Made by a program: the position numbers and the translations under genes
Notes under the pieces: model-generated
Told to the model about the DNA's origin: nothing
The model's input: only the letters and a program-made list of their open reading frames with translations
Databases searched by the model: none
Shown: piece by piece, positions 43,255-53,023 of the stretch
How positions within the stretch are numbered: position 1 is the stretch's first letter
Layout of the letters: every line of letters starts with the position of its first letter
Origin: Chara braunii
Taxonomy: Eukaryota; Streptophyta; Charophyceae; Charales; Characeae
NCBI GenBank assembly: GCA_003427395.1
Contig: BFEA01000230.1
Span: 2,169,530 to 2,223,212, forward strand
DNA: 53,683 nt
Direction of reading: 5' to 3'

Positions 43255-44965
43255 TTTAGGTATTGAAAATTCACTTCGGGATTTCGGTGTTTCACTTAGG
43301 CATTTTGAGTGGTTATATCCCGAAATGGTTTTGGTGTTTCGGTACCGAAAACGCATTTGGGGATTTTAGTGTTTTACTTAGGCAATTTAAGTATCTATAT
43401 GTCGAAGTGGTTTCGGTGTTTCGGTACAGAAAACGCACTTCGGGATTTCGGTGTTTTACTTAGGCAATTTGATTACTTATATCTCGAAGTGGTTTCGGTG
43501 TTTCGATACCGAAAACGCACTTCGGGATTTCGGTGTTTTACTTAGGCAATTTGAGTGCTTATGTCGCAAAGTGCTTTCGGTGTTTAGGTACCGAAAACGC
43601 ATTTTGAGAGCTAATATCCTGATGTGGTTTCGGTACCGAAAATGCACTTCGGGATTCTGGTGTTTTACGTAGGCATTTTGCGTGCTTATATCCCGAATGA
43701 TTTCGATGTTTTGATTTCGAAAACGCACTTCGGGATTTCCATGATTTACTTAAGCAATGAGAGTGCTTATATCCTGAAGCGCTTTCGGTGTTTCGGTAGC
43801 GAAAACACATTTCGGGATTTCGGTGTTTTACTTAGGTATTTTGAGAGTTATATCCCGAAGTAGTTTCAGTGTTTCGGTACCGAAAGCACTTCAGGATTTC
43901 AGTGTTTTACTTAGGAAGTTCGAGTGTTTGTATATGGAAATAGTTTCGGTGCTTCAGTATCGAAAACACACTTCGAGATTTCGATGTTTTCCTTAGACAA
44001 TTTAAGTGTTTATATGTGGAAGTGGTTTTGGTGTTTTGGTACTAAAAATGCACTTCAGGATTTCAGTGTTTTACTTTGGCAATTTGAGTGTTTTTATCCC
44101 GAAGTGGTTTCGGTGTTTCAGTACCAAAAACTCACTTAGGGATCTCGGTGTTTTGCTTATTTATTTTGCGAAGTTATGTCTTGAAGTGCTTTCAGAAGTT
44201 TCAGTATTCCGGTACCGAAAACACACTTTGGGATTTCGGTGTTTAATACATCATATCTCGAAGTGTTTTCGGTGTTTCGGTACTGAAAACGCACTTCGGG
44301 ATTTCGATGTTAGTCGTTTTTAAGATGTCATATCTTTGAATTGTTTCGGTGTTTCGGTACCGAAAATATACTTTGGGATTTTAGTGTTTTACCCGGGCAT
44401 TTTTCGAAGTCATATCCCGAAGTGCTTCGGTGTTTCGGTACCAAAACTGTAGTTCTGGATTTCGGTGTTTTATTTAGGCATTTTGCGAAGTTACATCTCG
44501 AAGTGCTTTCGGTGTTTCAGCACCGAAAACGCACTTCAAGATTTCGGTGTCTTACTTAGTATTTTTTGCGAAGTCATATCTCAATTCCTGAAGTGTTTTC
44601 GGTGTTTCGCTATAAAAAACACACTTCGGGATTTCGGTGTTTTACTTAGTATGTTTTTGCAAGTCATATCTCGAAGTGCTTTAAGTGCTTCGCTACCGAA
44701 AATGCACTTCGGGATTTCGGTGTTTTACTTTTTTTTTTTGCGAAGTCATATCCCGAAGTGCTCTTGATGTTTCGGTACCGAATACGTGCTTCGCAATCTC
44801 GGTGTTTTACTTAGGTGTTTTGTGAAGTCATATCCCGACGTGTTTTTGGTGTTTCGGTACCGAAAATACACTTCAGGATTTCAGTGTTTTACTTAGTTTT
44901 TTTGCGGAATCATTTACCAAAGTACTTTCGGTGTTTCGGTACTGAAAACGCACTTCAGGATATGA
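43255..44965. repeat. 82-bp palindromic satellite array, about twenty units
   Basis: The first units ('ggtgtttcggtac' at 43,333, 43,415, 43,497 and 43,579) are spaced exactly 82 bp; later ones vary. Each unit holds the palindrome TTTCGGTACCGAAA and the pair ACTTCGGGAT facing ATCCCGAAGT about 35 bp apart, so two hairpins alternate along the array. Divergence increases toward the right. Open frames across it change every unit and look accidental. Confidence 0.85.
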
Positions 44966-45119
44966 TCTCACAAATTGGATCCGGACTTGACTCACACAAT
45001 CATCATCACACACGTCACACAGCAAGGAGGGGAATCATATACAAGACGAAAGGTTCTTCCATGCGCACACATATGGGGAAGTAACCACAAATGACAAAAA
45101 GGGAGGAGAAACGAAAATG

Positions 45120-45126
<7 letters not shown>

Positions 45127-45202
<76 letters not shown>
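45127..45202. repeat. (GA)n microsatellite at left end of the PLE
   Basis: About 76 bp of GA repeat ending 18 bp before the left terminal repeat of the Penelope-like element. Confidence 0.95.
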
Positions 45203-45209
<7 letters not shown>

Positions 45210-45220
45210 AAAACAAAAAA

Positions 45221-46406
45221 GAATAGAGAGCCACGTACGAAAAAGTAAATAGGAGACATGCACCACCTTACACCAAACGCAGACGCACATGTATCCCGAT
45301 TATCATCCGCATTATACAACATACATCCAAGTACGCATGTGCCCCTACGTGTTTCACCGTTCGCATACTTCAACGGACTCATCAGGGGGCAAACTTCCCC
45401 ACTCCTTCGATCATGTTAGAACCGAGATACCTTTTGCGTCATTTTTCCCTCCTTATATACTTCTTCATGCGTTTCCTATTCCTACAGTTCTACTTCCTTC
45501 TAATCGGACTCCATCTCGCCATCCAAATATTGCATATCTCCTAACCCGCTCGTTTGTCTAATCGGGCGCTAGAATTCCCGCCCTTTTTTTCTTTTCTAAT
45601 TTTTCTTTTTCTTTTTGTTCGTTTTTTCCTTCCCTTTCCTTCCCTCCATCTTTTCCCTTTCTCTCTCTTTCCTTCTTCCTCTTTTTTCCCACTCTTCTGA
45701 CTATCTCGACCTCTCTCCCTCCTTCCTCCCGTATTTTTCCCCATCCGTTTAAACTCCTCCCCACACATGGTCTCTTCCTTGCCAATCATCGCTGCTCTCG
45801 GTACTCAATCCGTTCGGTCCATCTCATAGCGTGTCCGCCTTTCCTTTGTCCAAAAGGACCTCCCTAAAAAACCTGCGCCGTCTATCTCCGCCGTCCCTGC
45901 GCTTTTTTTTTCCATCATATACGCGTGTCATTTTTGTCCCCATCCTCCATTCCCAGCCTTTCTATACTTAGATCTGACGCTGTCATTCCTGACTCTGACT
46001 TTCCTTCCTCATACGACTCCCCTGCCTACCCACCCTCCGTCCACCCGACCCTGTGCATCCCCTCCCCCATTCCCTTCGTGTGTAGTGGTGCGCCCAGAAG
46101 AACTCAAAAACCTCGTACTCCCTGCATCTACTTCTTCCTACGCTCATCCTAACTCATTGTTCGTCGGTACCTCGTCTCCCGACAGCCTCCCCCTACAGCA
46201 AAAACAAACCTTATCACTCTACTATTCTGACGGTTTCACCGTTTAGTGCTACATGCCGACCGCATACATCCTCGGAACTACACAGCACCTCGCGGGCCTA
46301 TTTTATACCCCCCTCGGGGTCATGAATCTGATCAGTCCAGGGTACTCAGCGGGGAGATAAACCCCCCACAGACCACCGAACAACCTAGCGAACCTCGTTG
46401 GGGCCC
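45221..46406 (-). repeat. PLE 3' terminal repeat (pseudo-LTR)
   Basis: Direct repeat of 51,391-52,575, similar along its whole length with small indels. On the minus strand it begins within the end of the reverse transcriptase tail and includes the hammerhead-like motif at 45,331-45,400. Direct pseudo-LTRs are typical of PLEs. Confidence 0.88.
45331..45400 (-). ncRNA. Hammerhead-like core in PLE terminal repeat, copy 1
   Basis: On minus, CTGATGA (45,379-45,385) is followed by stem II CCGTT/AACGG, then GAAA (45,352-45,355) and stem III ACACGT/ATGCGT with one A-C mismatch, ending GTA. Extra bases (GT and T) sit between the core and stem II, and no convincing stem I pairs across the cleavage site. 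A GGGG/CCCC hairpin abuts the core instead. I call it hammerhead-like, not proven. Confidence 0.45.
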
Positions 46407-47122
46407 TGAGAGAGACCTCCGACGGGTATCCCCTGAGGTGTGTTTCCATCATCAGAGCTGCGATCGCGACCTTTATCACTTCATCGGAGCTAGAAATGCA
46501 TTACATCCTGACCAACGCAGCATACACGGTTGCCTTCTTCGATGCCTTCCTTGTGAACGTAGCAAAATCCTGCATGGACTGTATCCTTAACTTCCCTTCC
46601 TCAAGCCACCATACATCCATCCAGTACTGCCACATCATCAATCATTCTTATGCCCCTTACAAGTACCCCCAACGCTCTCATGCGCTCTAGAAAGGTTGAT
46701 TCCGCCCTGGCACACACCAAGCATGCCAGTGCTGGACTAGAATTCCGACCCATGGGAATTCCAAACTTTTGTCTCAACACAAAACGCGCCCATCGAACAT
46801 ACGATTGGGAGAGTTCAAATGTCACATCCCTCCTAATATCCTCAAACAGAAGTGTGACGAATCCTTCCTCCTTCCGTACTCTCTTCACCATTGCACACAA
46901 CTTCCCTCTCTGACTCAATCGTACACCTTTCATTCCTCTCTTCTCATGACACCTTATCACCCAGTCTACTGCTTCTAAAACCCTCTCATGCGAGAGTCGT
47001 GCGAATATATCCTTGATGTCGTAACTTCTGGCGAGAGCACCATCCCCTTTTGCACCCAAATCATGTTGAATCTCCTCACATTGCTTCCTCAGCTTATCCA
47101 TAGACTTAAACCACCAGTACAC
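46407..47122 (-). pseudogene. PLE reverse transcriptase, C-terminal part
   Basis: 'ARSYDIKDIFARLSH' is motif A with the first catalytic Asp. 'QKFGIPMGRNSSPALACLVC' is motif B in the G-x-PMG form seen in PLE and telomerase-like reverse transcriptases. 'IRMIDDVAVL' is the Asp-Asp box (motif C). Continuing past a frame break, 'SSDEVIKVAIAALMMETHLRGYP' at about 46,420-46,500 looks like the thumb helices and runs into the terminal repeat. The frame starts inside the TTAA transposon end at 47,106, so upstream codons are separated by 0.9 kb of insertion. Confidence 0.85.
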
Positions 47123-48001
47123 CGCCTAGGAAAAAAAAAATTGCCTTCCTGAATTCAAGGAAGAGCTTTGCAGGGTCGGTAGAGGCTGGGTAGAGCATCG
47201 ACAGAGGCAAGGGGTTTGTCCGTTTTAAAAACGAGAAGGAACGACCAGAGAAAACAAAACAAATAGAAAAAAAATAAAAAAAAATGAAAAAAAAGAGAAA
47301 AAGGAGTTCACAAAAAAACGAACTGAGGATGCCAGGCCGTCTTGTGGTGCCCTGCCAGCAAGGCAGGCCGTATTGCACGTTGTAAGCCTAATCTTTGTTC
47401 CTTTTTTCTGTATTCTTTCGTTTTTTTCCTCCTATTTTTGTTTGTGTGGCACCGAGCTACTTCGAGATGCCGGTGAAGCCCTGAGTGTCGGCATACTCAC
47501 ACCAGTACTGTTCAGGATGTATCTGACCATTATCGCGGGCAAATGATTGTTTTTTTTTCTCGTTTTTGCTATCTTGTAGTGCCCTGCCAGCAAGGAAGGG
47601 CGTTTTCCACGTTCTCATGAAAGGCCCGCACTGAGGCCATACTCGCGCTGGTACTTCCCCGAATGTATCTAACCGTTATCACGACCTAATAAATATTGTT
47701 GTTGTTGTGAAATTTCCCCCCTTCTATTACACGTTGTCAGGAATGCCGTCATTCATGGCATAAAAAGAGGGGAACGGGAAGGGGGGGGGGGAAGAGGAAA
47801 AAAAACAAAAAACAAAAGGAAAGACCAAGGGGAAAGAAAAAAAAAACGCTCTACGTAGAAGTACCGGTTGCCGACGTTGAAGGACCGGTCGCCCGTTGTG
47901 TCACTGCTTTTCACGGGGTGCCTCCTACCGAAACAAAAAGGTTCAGTGGCTAAAAAAAAAAAAGGTTCGGCAGACTGCTCTGTAAGGTACTGGTGGTTTA
48001 A
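47106..48001. mobile_element. 896-bp TTAA transposon (piggyBac-like, non-autonomous) inside the PLE
   Basis: Begins TTAAACCACCAGTAC and ends GTACTGGTGGTTTAA, a perfect 15-bp inverted repeat with TTAA at each end. It holds two related internal blocks ('gccctgccagcaagg' at about 47,350 and 47,580, each followed by 'atgtatctraccgttatc'-like sequence) that form a subrepeat of roughly 230 bp. No transposase frame. The same family occurs at 806, 6102, 6256, 42,392 and 53,024. Confidence 0.85.
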
Positions 48002-48253
48002 GGTCGAAGTGCTCAATCTTTTTCACACCAAGCAGCATGTACCTAATCGCCCTCCCTACTCTAGATCCTTCCACCCTTGTCGGATCATTGGCGCTCGGAG
48101 AAATCGGTCGTCATCTTCCCAAATCCGTGTCTTTAGGTAAAACATACGCTTGACCACACTTTCCTCCTGTCTGCCACCTGGCCACCTTGTTCAAGCCCTT
48201 CCACAAATACTCCCTCTTCATCCTGGTCAGAATTTGACACTCTGGTTCATGTA

Positions 48254-49378
48254 CTATCCGGAAACTCGGATTCCAGTTGAAGGATTTTTTGCATGCTCGG
48301 AGATACAACACTGGGCATACAAGCAAAGTAGCCCCTGAATTTTGATCAATCGGAATGCTACCAGATCACTATACTTCAGGAAACAGATCCTCACTTCATT
48401 CGTAGTCATGGCCATCTCGGCCATGTCGTTCCTTCTTCCATAACAGTTGCCAAGTTCCTCCCGAGGCACGGGGACGTCCCTTCCTTTCAACCATCCACAC
48501 ACGCCTTCCCTGATACCTGTTTCCAAATTCTTCATAGTGATAACACACCCGCTGGTGACATTCTTCGAATTCCACATGAACTCATGAATACATTCGACGT
48601 CACACAATCGTACCTTAACATAACCTTCGCTCCTTGGAAGGTGAAAACCATCGCACGTACACAAGGCGGTGTCAGCCTCGGGACATTTCCATCGATTGTG
48701 GATAATCATCCCAACGATAAGTCTCTTTCTTACCACGACCCTAACCCTTGTCGCCACAAAACTTGCGATATCCCGATCCGCCATGGCTTGGATGCGTAAC
48801 TGTGCCGCCACCCGTCTGACTTCCACTAGCTTTAGTTCTGGTGAAAAAGGGATCTTCACACAAGGTCTTCTTCTAATCTCACTCTCGTACTTTCCCTTCA
48901 CTACTCTGGATAGGATGCACTTGATCCTGTTTCTGCTCTTCTTCTCTATGAATAACGCCGATGTCCTGTACAGGGCTACTAGTTCCGTAGAACTCTCCTT
49001 ATACAGGTTTTGCATCCTCCATGGCTGTCTGAGAACATCCCTCAACACATACTTCCAATGTTCAACACCTGAAGGTAGAATACTTATCCTACCTATCTGA
49101 AATGTCCCTCCCTTCTCCAACAACCATTTGCATTCCTTTATCGGCTTCTCCTCCCCTTCTAGCAACAGTGTAGTCTCTCCTACTTTCGCTCATACCACCT
49201 TCCATCTATCTACCCAAACCATCCCTCCAGTCGATGAGATGTGTTGAAGGCCCACTCTCCCTTTCATTTCTTTCAAAAGATCAATAACTGATGCGCGATT
49301 ATTGAATTTTATGAACCCGTCCCCTAGCCCATTCAACTTTATCTTCCCCCTTTCCCTCTTCCCTTGCCTACGCCTCAC
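48254..49378 (-). pseudogene. PLE N-terminal reverse transcriptase region with C-x-C block
   Basis: A 303-codon frame (48,254-49,165), plus a short frame upstream to 49,378 carrying 'GFIKFNNRASVIDLLKEM'. Mid-way comes 'CPEADTALCTCDGFHLPR' with a C-x-C and a nearby Cys/His. Cys motifs upstream of the palm are a feature of Chlamys-type PLEs as I recall. 'CKWLLEKGG' and 'ELKLVEVRRVAAQLRIQAM' are helical. It lies in the expected fingers position, between nuclease and palm. The frame differs from its neighbours, so indels separate them. Confidence 0.6.
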
Positions 49379-49384
49379 CCTCCT

Positions 49385-49855
49385 TCATTCCCTGCCCAGG
49401 CCTTGAGTATTCAAAGATGGCGAGAACGTTTTTATCAAATCCAACTCAACCACACCGACATCCTCAATACCCCCTACCATGGGAATCACCAAGTACTTCT
49501 GCCATCCAAAAATCCGCAACCAAACGTGCAATTTAGGAGCGTACCCAAGGTCACCGCTGATCACATGTTTCACATGATCCGACCATCTCGTTATCACCGC
49601 CCTTGTGGTGCATCCAATATAAAAATGTCGACGCCAGGGACTCACCAAAACATATACCCCTGGGTTCGCGGTGGACAAGTCCCCATTCTCACTACTCACC
49701 AGCCCCACCCACTTCCTTGCCCATGGGCTTTCGCCTCTAATAACACAAAGTAGGAACATAGTGAAAATCCGATCCTCATCCTGAACTCTAAGTCCCTTCC
49801 TCCTACTATTCACCATTCCCCCCCTCGACGTCATCTCCCTTCTGAAGAAATTCAT
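49385..49855 (-). pseudogene. PLE GIY-YIG endonuclease
   Basis: 'NPGVYVLVSPWRRHFYIGCTT' shows the paired GVY and YIG strands. 'AVITRWSDHVKHV' supplies the conserved Arg and His helix. 'GVVELDLIKTFSPSLN' supplies the metal-binding Glu with the SP-x-LN strand that closes the domain. All catalytic positions I can place are present. It cuts target DNA to prime reverse transcription. Its start overlaps the SAP-like frame in another frame (offset by one base), so an indel probably split a single protein. Position upstream of the reverse transcriptase is the notable point. Confidence 0.85.
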
Positions 49856-50378
49856 ACTTACTTTCCTTATTTCTCAAACAACGGTGAGATACGGCCACTC
49901 TCGGTAAACTCCCCGTAGGCCAGCTTTGCTTTGCTTTGCACTTTACCAGTTCGCTGATGACAATGTCTTTCTTCGACCACTTGATCCCTTCTGTATTACA
50001 CAACTTCCGCAGTTCCGACACCTTCTTCTCGGATAGGTGCCTGTGCAGTTCAATGGCGAAGTCAAGAATTCCAGGGTTCGCCAGGTCTCCGTCATCTCCT
50101 GTCGTTGTTGGCGGAGGTGTTCGTACTTCATCATCATCAATCCGGACCGGATTCCCTCTGTAACCCCTCCTCTGGATCCTTGATCCCCTCCCCTCCTCCT
50201 CCGTAATCCTTCTCTTGCCCTTCCTTCTATCGATTGCTTCAATGAGTTTCCCTGCCTCCTCCTTCACTTCCTCGTTGTCATCATCAGATTCGTCCAAATA
50301 ACTCCTTATCTCACGTAATACCCTTGCCTTGGTCTTTGACGACTTCTTTTTAAACACCGGAGCTCTCTGGTTTCGCAC
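49806..50378 (-). pseudogene. PLE SAP-like domain and acidic linker
   Basis: 190 codons. A basic/acidic N-terminus ('KARVLREIRSYLDESDDDNEE') leads to 'HLSEKKVSELRKLCNTEGI' and 'WSKKDIVISELVK', a helix-loop-helix matching the SAP DNA-binding module (x-L-x-V-x-E-L-R-K-x-C...G...K-x-x-I-x-x-L). It would lie between coiled coil and nuclease and could bind target DNA. The upstream frame is joined by a frameshift near 50,375. Confidence 0.6.
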
Positions 50379-50740
50379 TTACCTTCGTACATTGAGTCAG
50401 TAACTTGGCTAACCGCGCTTCTAACCTTGCCTCCCTCGCTTCTGCCTCCCTCAACCTTTCCTGCTCCATCCTATCCTCTTCCTCCTTTCGGCGTTTCTCT
50501 TATTCTTCCATTTCCCTTCTTTCATCATCTAGTTTCCTCTTCCTAATCTTCTTTCGAAAATATTCACGCATTTCCTTTGTTTCATCATCCATCACAACCT
50601 CTGACTGAACAGGTTGTTGAGAAATCACAGATCTGCCATTCCCTGCTGCCCAACAGTTACGGGCGTAGTGACCGATCTTCCCGCATAAATAGCAGGAGAC
50701 GACGCCCGGTTGGTTTCCTCCACCACTAGATACCCCGTTC
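50376..50740 (-). pseudogene. PLE CCHC zinc knuckle and coiled coil
   Basis: Minus-strand frame near 50,660-50,720 encodes C-Y-L-C-G-K-I-G-H-Y-A-R-N-C, a C-x2-C-x4-H-x4-C knuckle as in gag nucleocapsids. It is followed by 'DDETKEMREYFRKKIRKRK' and a Glu/Arg-rich coiled coil with one in-frame stop. It probably binds element RNA. Confidence 0.75.
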
Positions 50741-50783
50741 CCAAGACTCTGTATCTGCGGAATCCCTTGGTTCTGCAGACTTC

Positions 50784-51219
50784 CTACCTAGTTCTCCTCC
50801 TCCTCGACTGTCTCCTTCTTCTACTCCTCCTATCCCTCATGACGCACCCGACATTGTATAGTCTCCCCAAAAATCTCTCTAGCACACTAACTAACTCCTC
50901 CTTAGTAATATCACCTCTAAACTCTAATGTCACCAAGGTCAACGGGATTACCTTATCGTAACCTAGATTTTCCAAATCCTGCCACAATCTATCAAATTCA
51001 GCGTCCCTAAAATTCCGGTATGTCATCCCCCAAATTTTTCCTACCCGTAATACGGATGCGCACTTCAAATATTCACTTCCCCCCGCTACTCTTCTTTACA
51101 AACCCACGAATGGTCGATGCCCCATACGCACTAATTAGCGCGAAAAAGCCACGAACGACCACTCTCCTTATGTCGACATATCCCCACCTCACCATGTCCG
51201 CCCTCTTCTCATTGTGCAT
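50784..51219 (-). pseudogene. PLE N-terminal domain, unrecognised
   Basis: Probable start ATG at 51,217-51,219 (minus), reading 'MHNEKRADMVRWGYVDIRRVV', then, after a one-base frame break near 51,085, 'YLKCASVLRVGKIWGMTYRNF' and 'VIPLTLVTLEFRGDITKEEL'. It ends in an Arg-rich tail before the CCHC knuckle. The strand/helix alternation could be an RNA-binding fold, but I do not recognise a family. Confidence 0.5.
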
Positions 51220-51390
51220 ACAAACGAGAGATGGAGTCGATCACGCTCACCCTCCTCGTGAAGTACGGCTGAAGACGATGTACTCGCAGACGATCACGCT
51301 CCGAGTTCTTCATCCATGAATCCAAGCATGGCGAAGCCGCCCCGTAGCCACCGCGACATGCCAATCACGATCGGTTACCACGTTCATAGA

Positions 51391-52575
51391 GAATAGAGAG
51401 TCAGTTATGAAAAAGTGAATAGGAGACATGCACCATCTCACACCAAATGCATGTGTATCCTGATTCTCATCCTCATTATATAACATATAGCCAAGTACGC
51501 ATGTGCCCCTACGCGTTTCACCGTTGGCGTACTTCAACGGACTCATCAGGGGGCAAACTATCCCGCTCCTTCGATCATGTTAGAACCAAGATACCTCCTG
51601 CGTCATCTTTACCTCCTTATATACTTCTCCATGCGCGTCCTATTCCTACAGTCCTACTTCCTTCTAATCGGACGCCATCTCGCCATCCAAATATTGCATA
51701 TCTCCTTACCCGTTCATTTGTCTAATCGGGTGTTAGAATTCCCGCTCTTTTTTCCTTTTCCAATTTTTCTTTTTCTTTTTCTTAGTTTTTCCTTCCCTTT
51801 CCTTCCCTCCATCTTTTCTTTTTCTCTCTCTTTCCTTCTTCCTCTTTTTTCCCACTCTTCTGACTATCTCAACCTCTCTCCTTCCTTCCTCCCGCATTTT
51901 TCCCCATCCGTTTAAACTCCTCCCCGCACATGGTCTCTTCCTTGCCAATCATTGCTGCTCTCGGTACTCAATCCGTTCAGTCGATCTCGCAGCGCGTCCT
52001 CCCTTCCTTTGTTCAAAGCGACCTCCCTCAAAAACCCGCGCCTTCTATCTTCGCCGTCCCTGCGCTTTCCTGTCCATCATATACGCATGCCATTTTTGTC
52101 CCCATCCTCCATTCTCACCCTTTCCATACTTAGATCTGACGCTGCCATTTCCGACTCTGACTTTCCTTCCTCATACGACTCCCCTGCCTACCCACCGTCC
52201 GTCCACCCGACCCTGTGCATCCCCTCCCCCATTCCCTCCATGTGTGGTGGTGCACCCAGAACAACTCAAAAACATCTTATACTCCCTGGCTCTACTTCTT
52301 CCCACGCTCATCCTGACTCATTGTTTGTCGGTACCGCGTCTCCTGGCAGCCTCCCCCTATAGCAAAAACAAACCACTCTACTATTCTGACGGTTTCAGCG
52401 TTTAGTGCTACATGCCGACCACATACATCCCCAGAACTACTAGAATTACACAGCCCCTCACGGGCCTATTTTACACCCCCCTCGGGATCATGAATCTGAT
52501 CAGTCCAGGGTACTCAGCAGGGAGATAAACCCCCCACAGACCACCGGACAACCTAGCGAACCTCGCTAGGGCCCC
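51391..52575 (-). repeat. PLE 5' terminal repeat (pseudo-LTR)
   Basis: Direct repeat of 45,221-46,406. Its outer end abuts (GA)n at 52,576. It contains the second hammerhead-like motif at 51,491-51,565. It probably carries the element promoter. Confidence 0.88.
51491..51565 (-). ncRNA. Hammerhead-like core in PLE terminal repeat, copy 2
   Basis: Same layout as copy 1, but stem II is CCGTTG/CAACGG (6 bp) and stem III ACGCGT/ATGCGT pairs fully. Two positions unpaired in copy 1 are thus paired here. The terminal triplet is GTA. Stem I is not convincing. Confidence 0.45.
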
Positions 52576-52600
52576 AGGAGAGAGAGAGAGAGAGAGAGAG
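52576..52600. repeat. (GA)n tract at right end of the PLE
   Basis: About 24 bp of GA repeat directly after the right terminal repeat, mirroring the longer GA tract at the left end. Confidence 0.9.
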
Positions 52601-53023
52601 TATATTACACTTTTCAATGTATCAGCTCTGGGATTTCTTGTTTGATATTACTTTTCTTTCTCACAATCTGTTATTCACTCAGTCCTTGCCAGTCTCTTCT
52701 GTATTTCTTTCTTTCATAGACAACCGTCACACGATTTATATTTTATGCCTCTTACACCCTTCAAGTCTATTGTTTCCGATAAAATTTATGTGATCATTAA
52801 TTACTTCGTTTTGCTATTCATCTTGTTTTCATTTCTGACTATTTATTTTTCCTTAACTCTGTACTTCTCATGGGCAGGTTTTGTCTCACAGAAAGTCATT
52901 GTTCCTAGTTGTTGTTTTGACATTTTTCCAAATGATAAGTTTTACACTTTCCAATTTTCATTTCCTCGCATGATGTCATAAAACGTTGTTCATTATACAA
53001 CTCAAAGTGGTGATTTTTTTGTT
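52601..53023. other. No gene recognised
   Basis: AT-rich unique-looking DNA between the PLE and the next TTAA element. Confidence 0.5.

Larger units (their letters stand above)
45221..52575 (-). mobile_element. Penelope-like element with N-terminal GIY-YIG (Chlamys/Naiad-type order)
   Basis: A 7.35-kb minus-strand element bounded by 1.19-kb direct repeats. Internal order (5' to 3' on minus): N-terminal domain, CCHC knuckle, coiled coil, SAP-like helix pair, GIY-YIG nuclease, a C-x-C block, reverse transcriptase. PLEs of the classical type have the nuclease C-terminal; an N-terminal nuclease is the permuted arrangement reported for Chlamys and Naiad elements of green algae and protists. Frameshifts and a TTAA transposon (47,106-48,001) inactivate it. 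GA microsatellite lies at both ends. Confidence 0.8.

Noticed and set aside
43261-44960. Chain of 66-150 codon frames rich in 'FRCFGTEN' type repeats
   Set aside because: They are the 82-bp satellite read in shifting frames; each is cut and restarted by unit-length changes.
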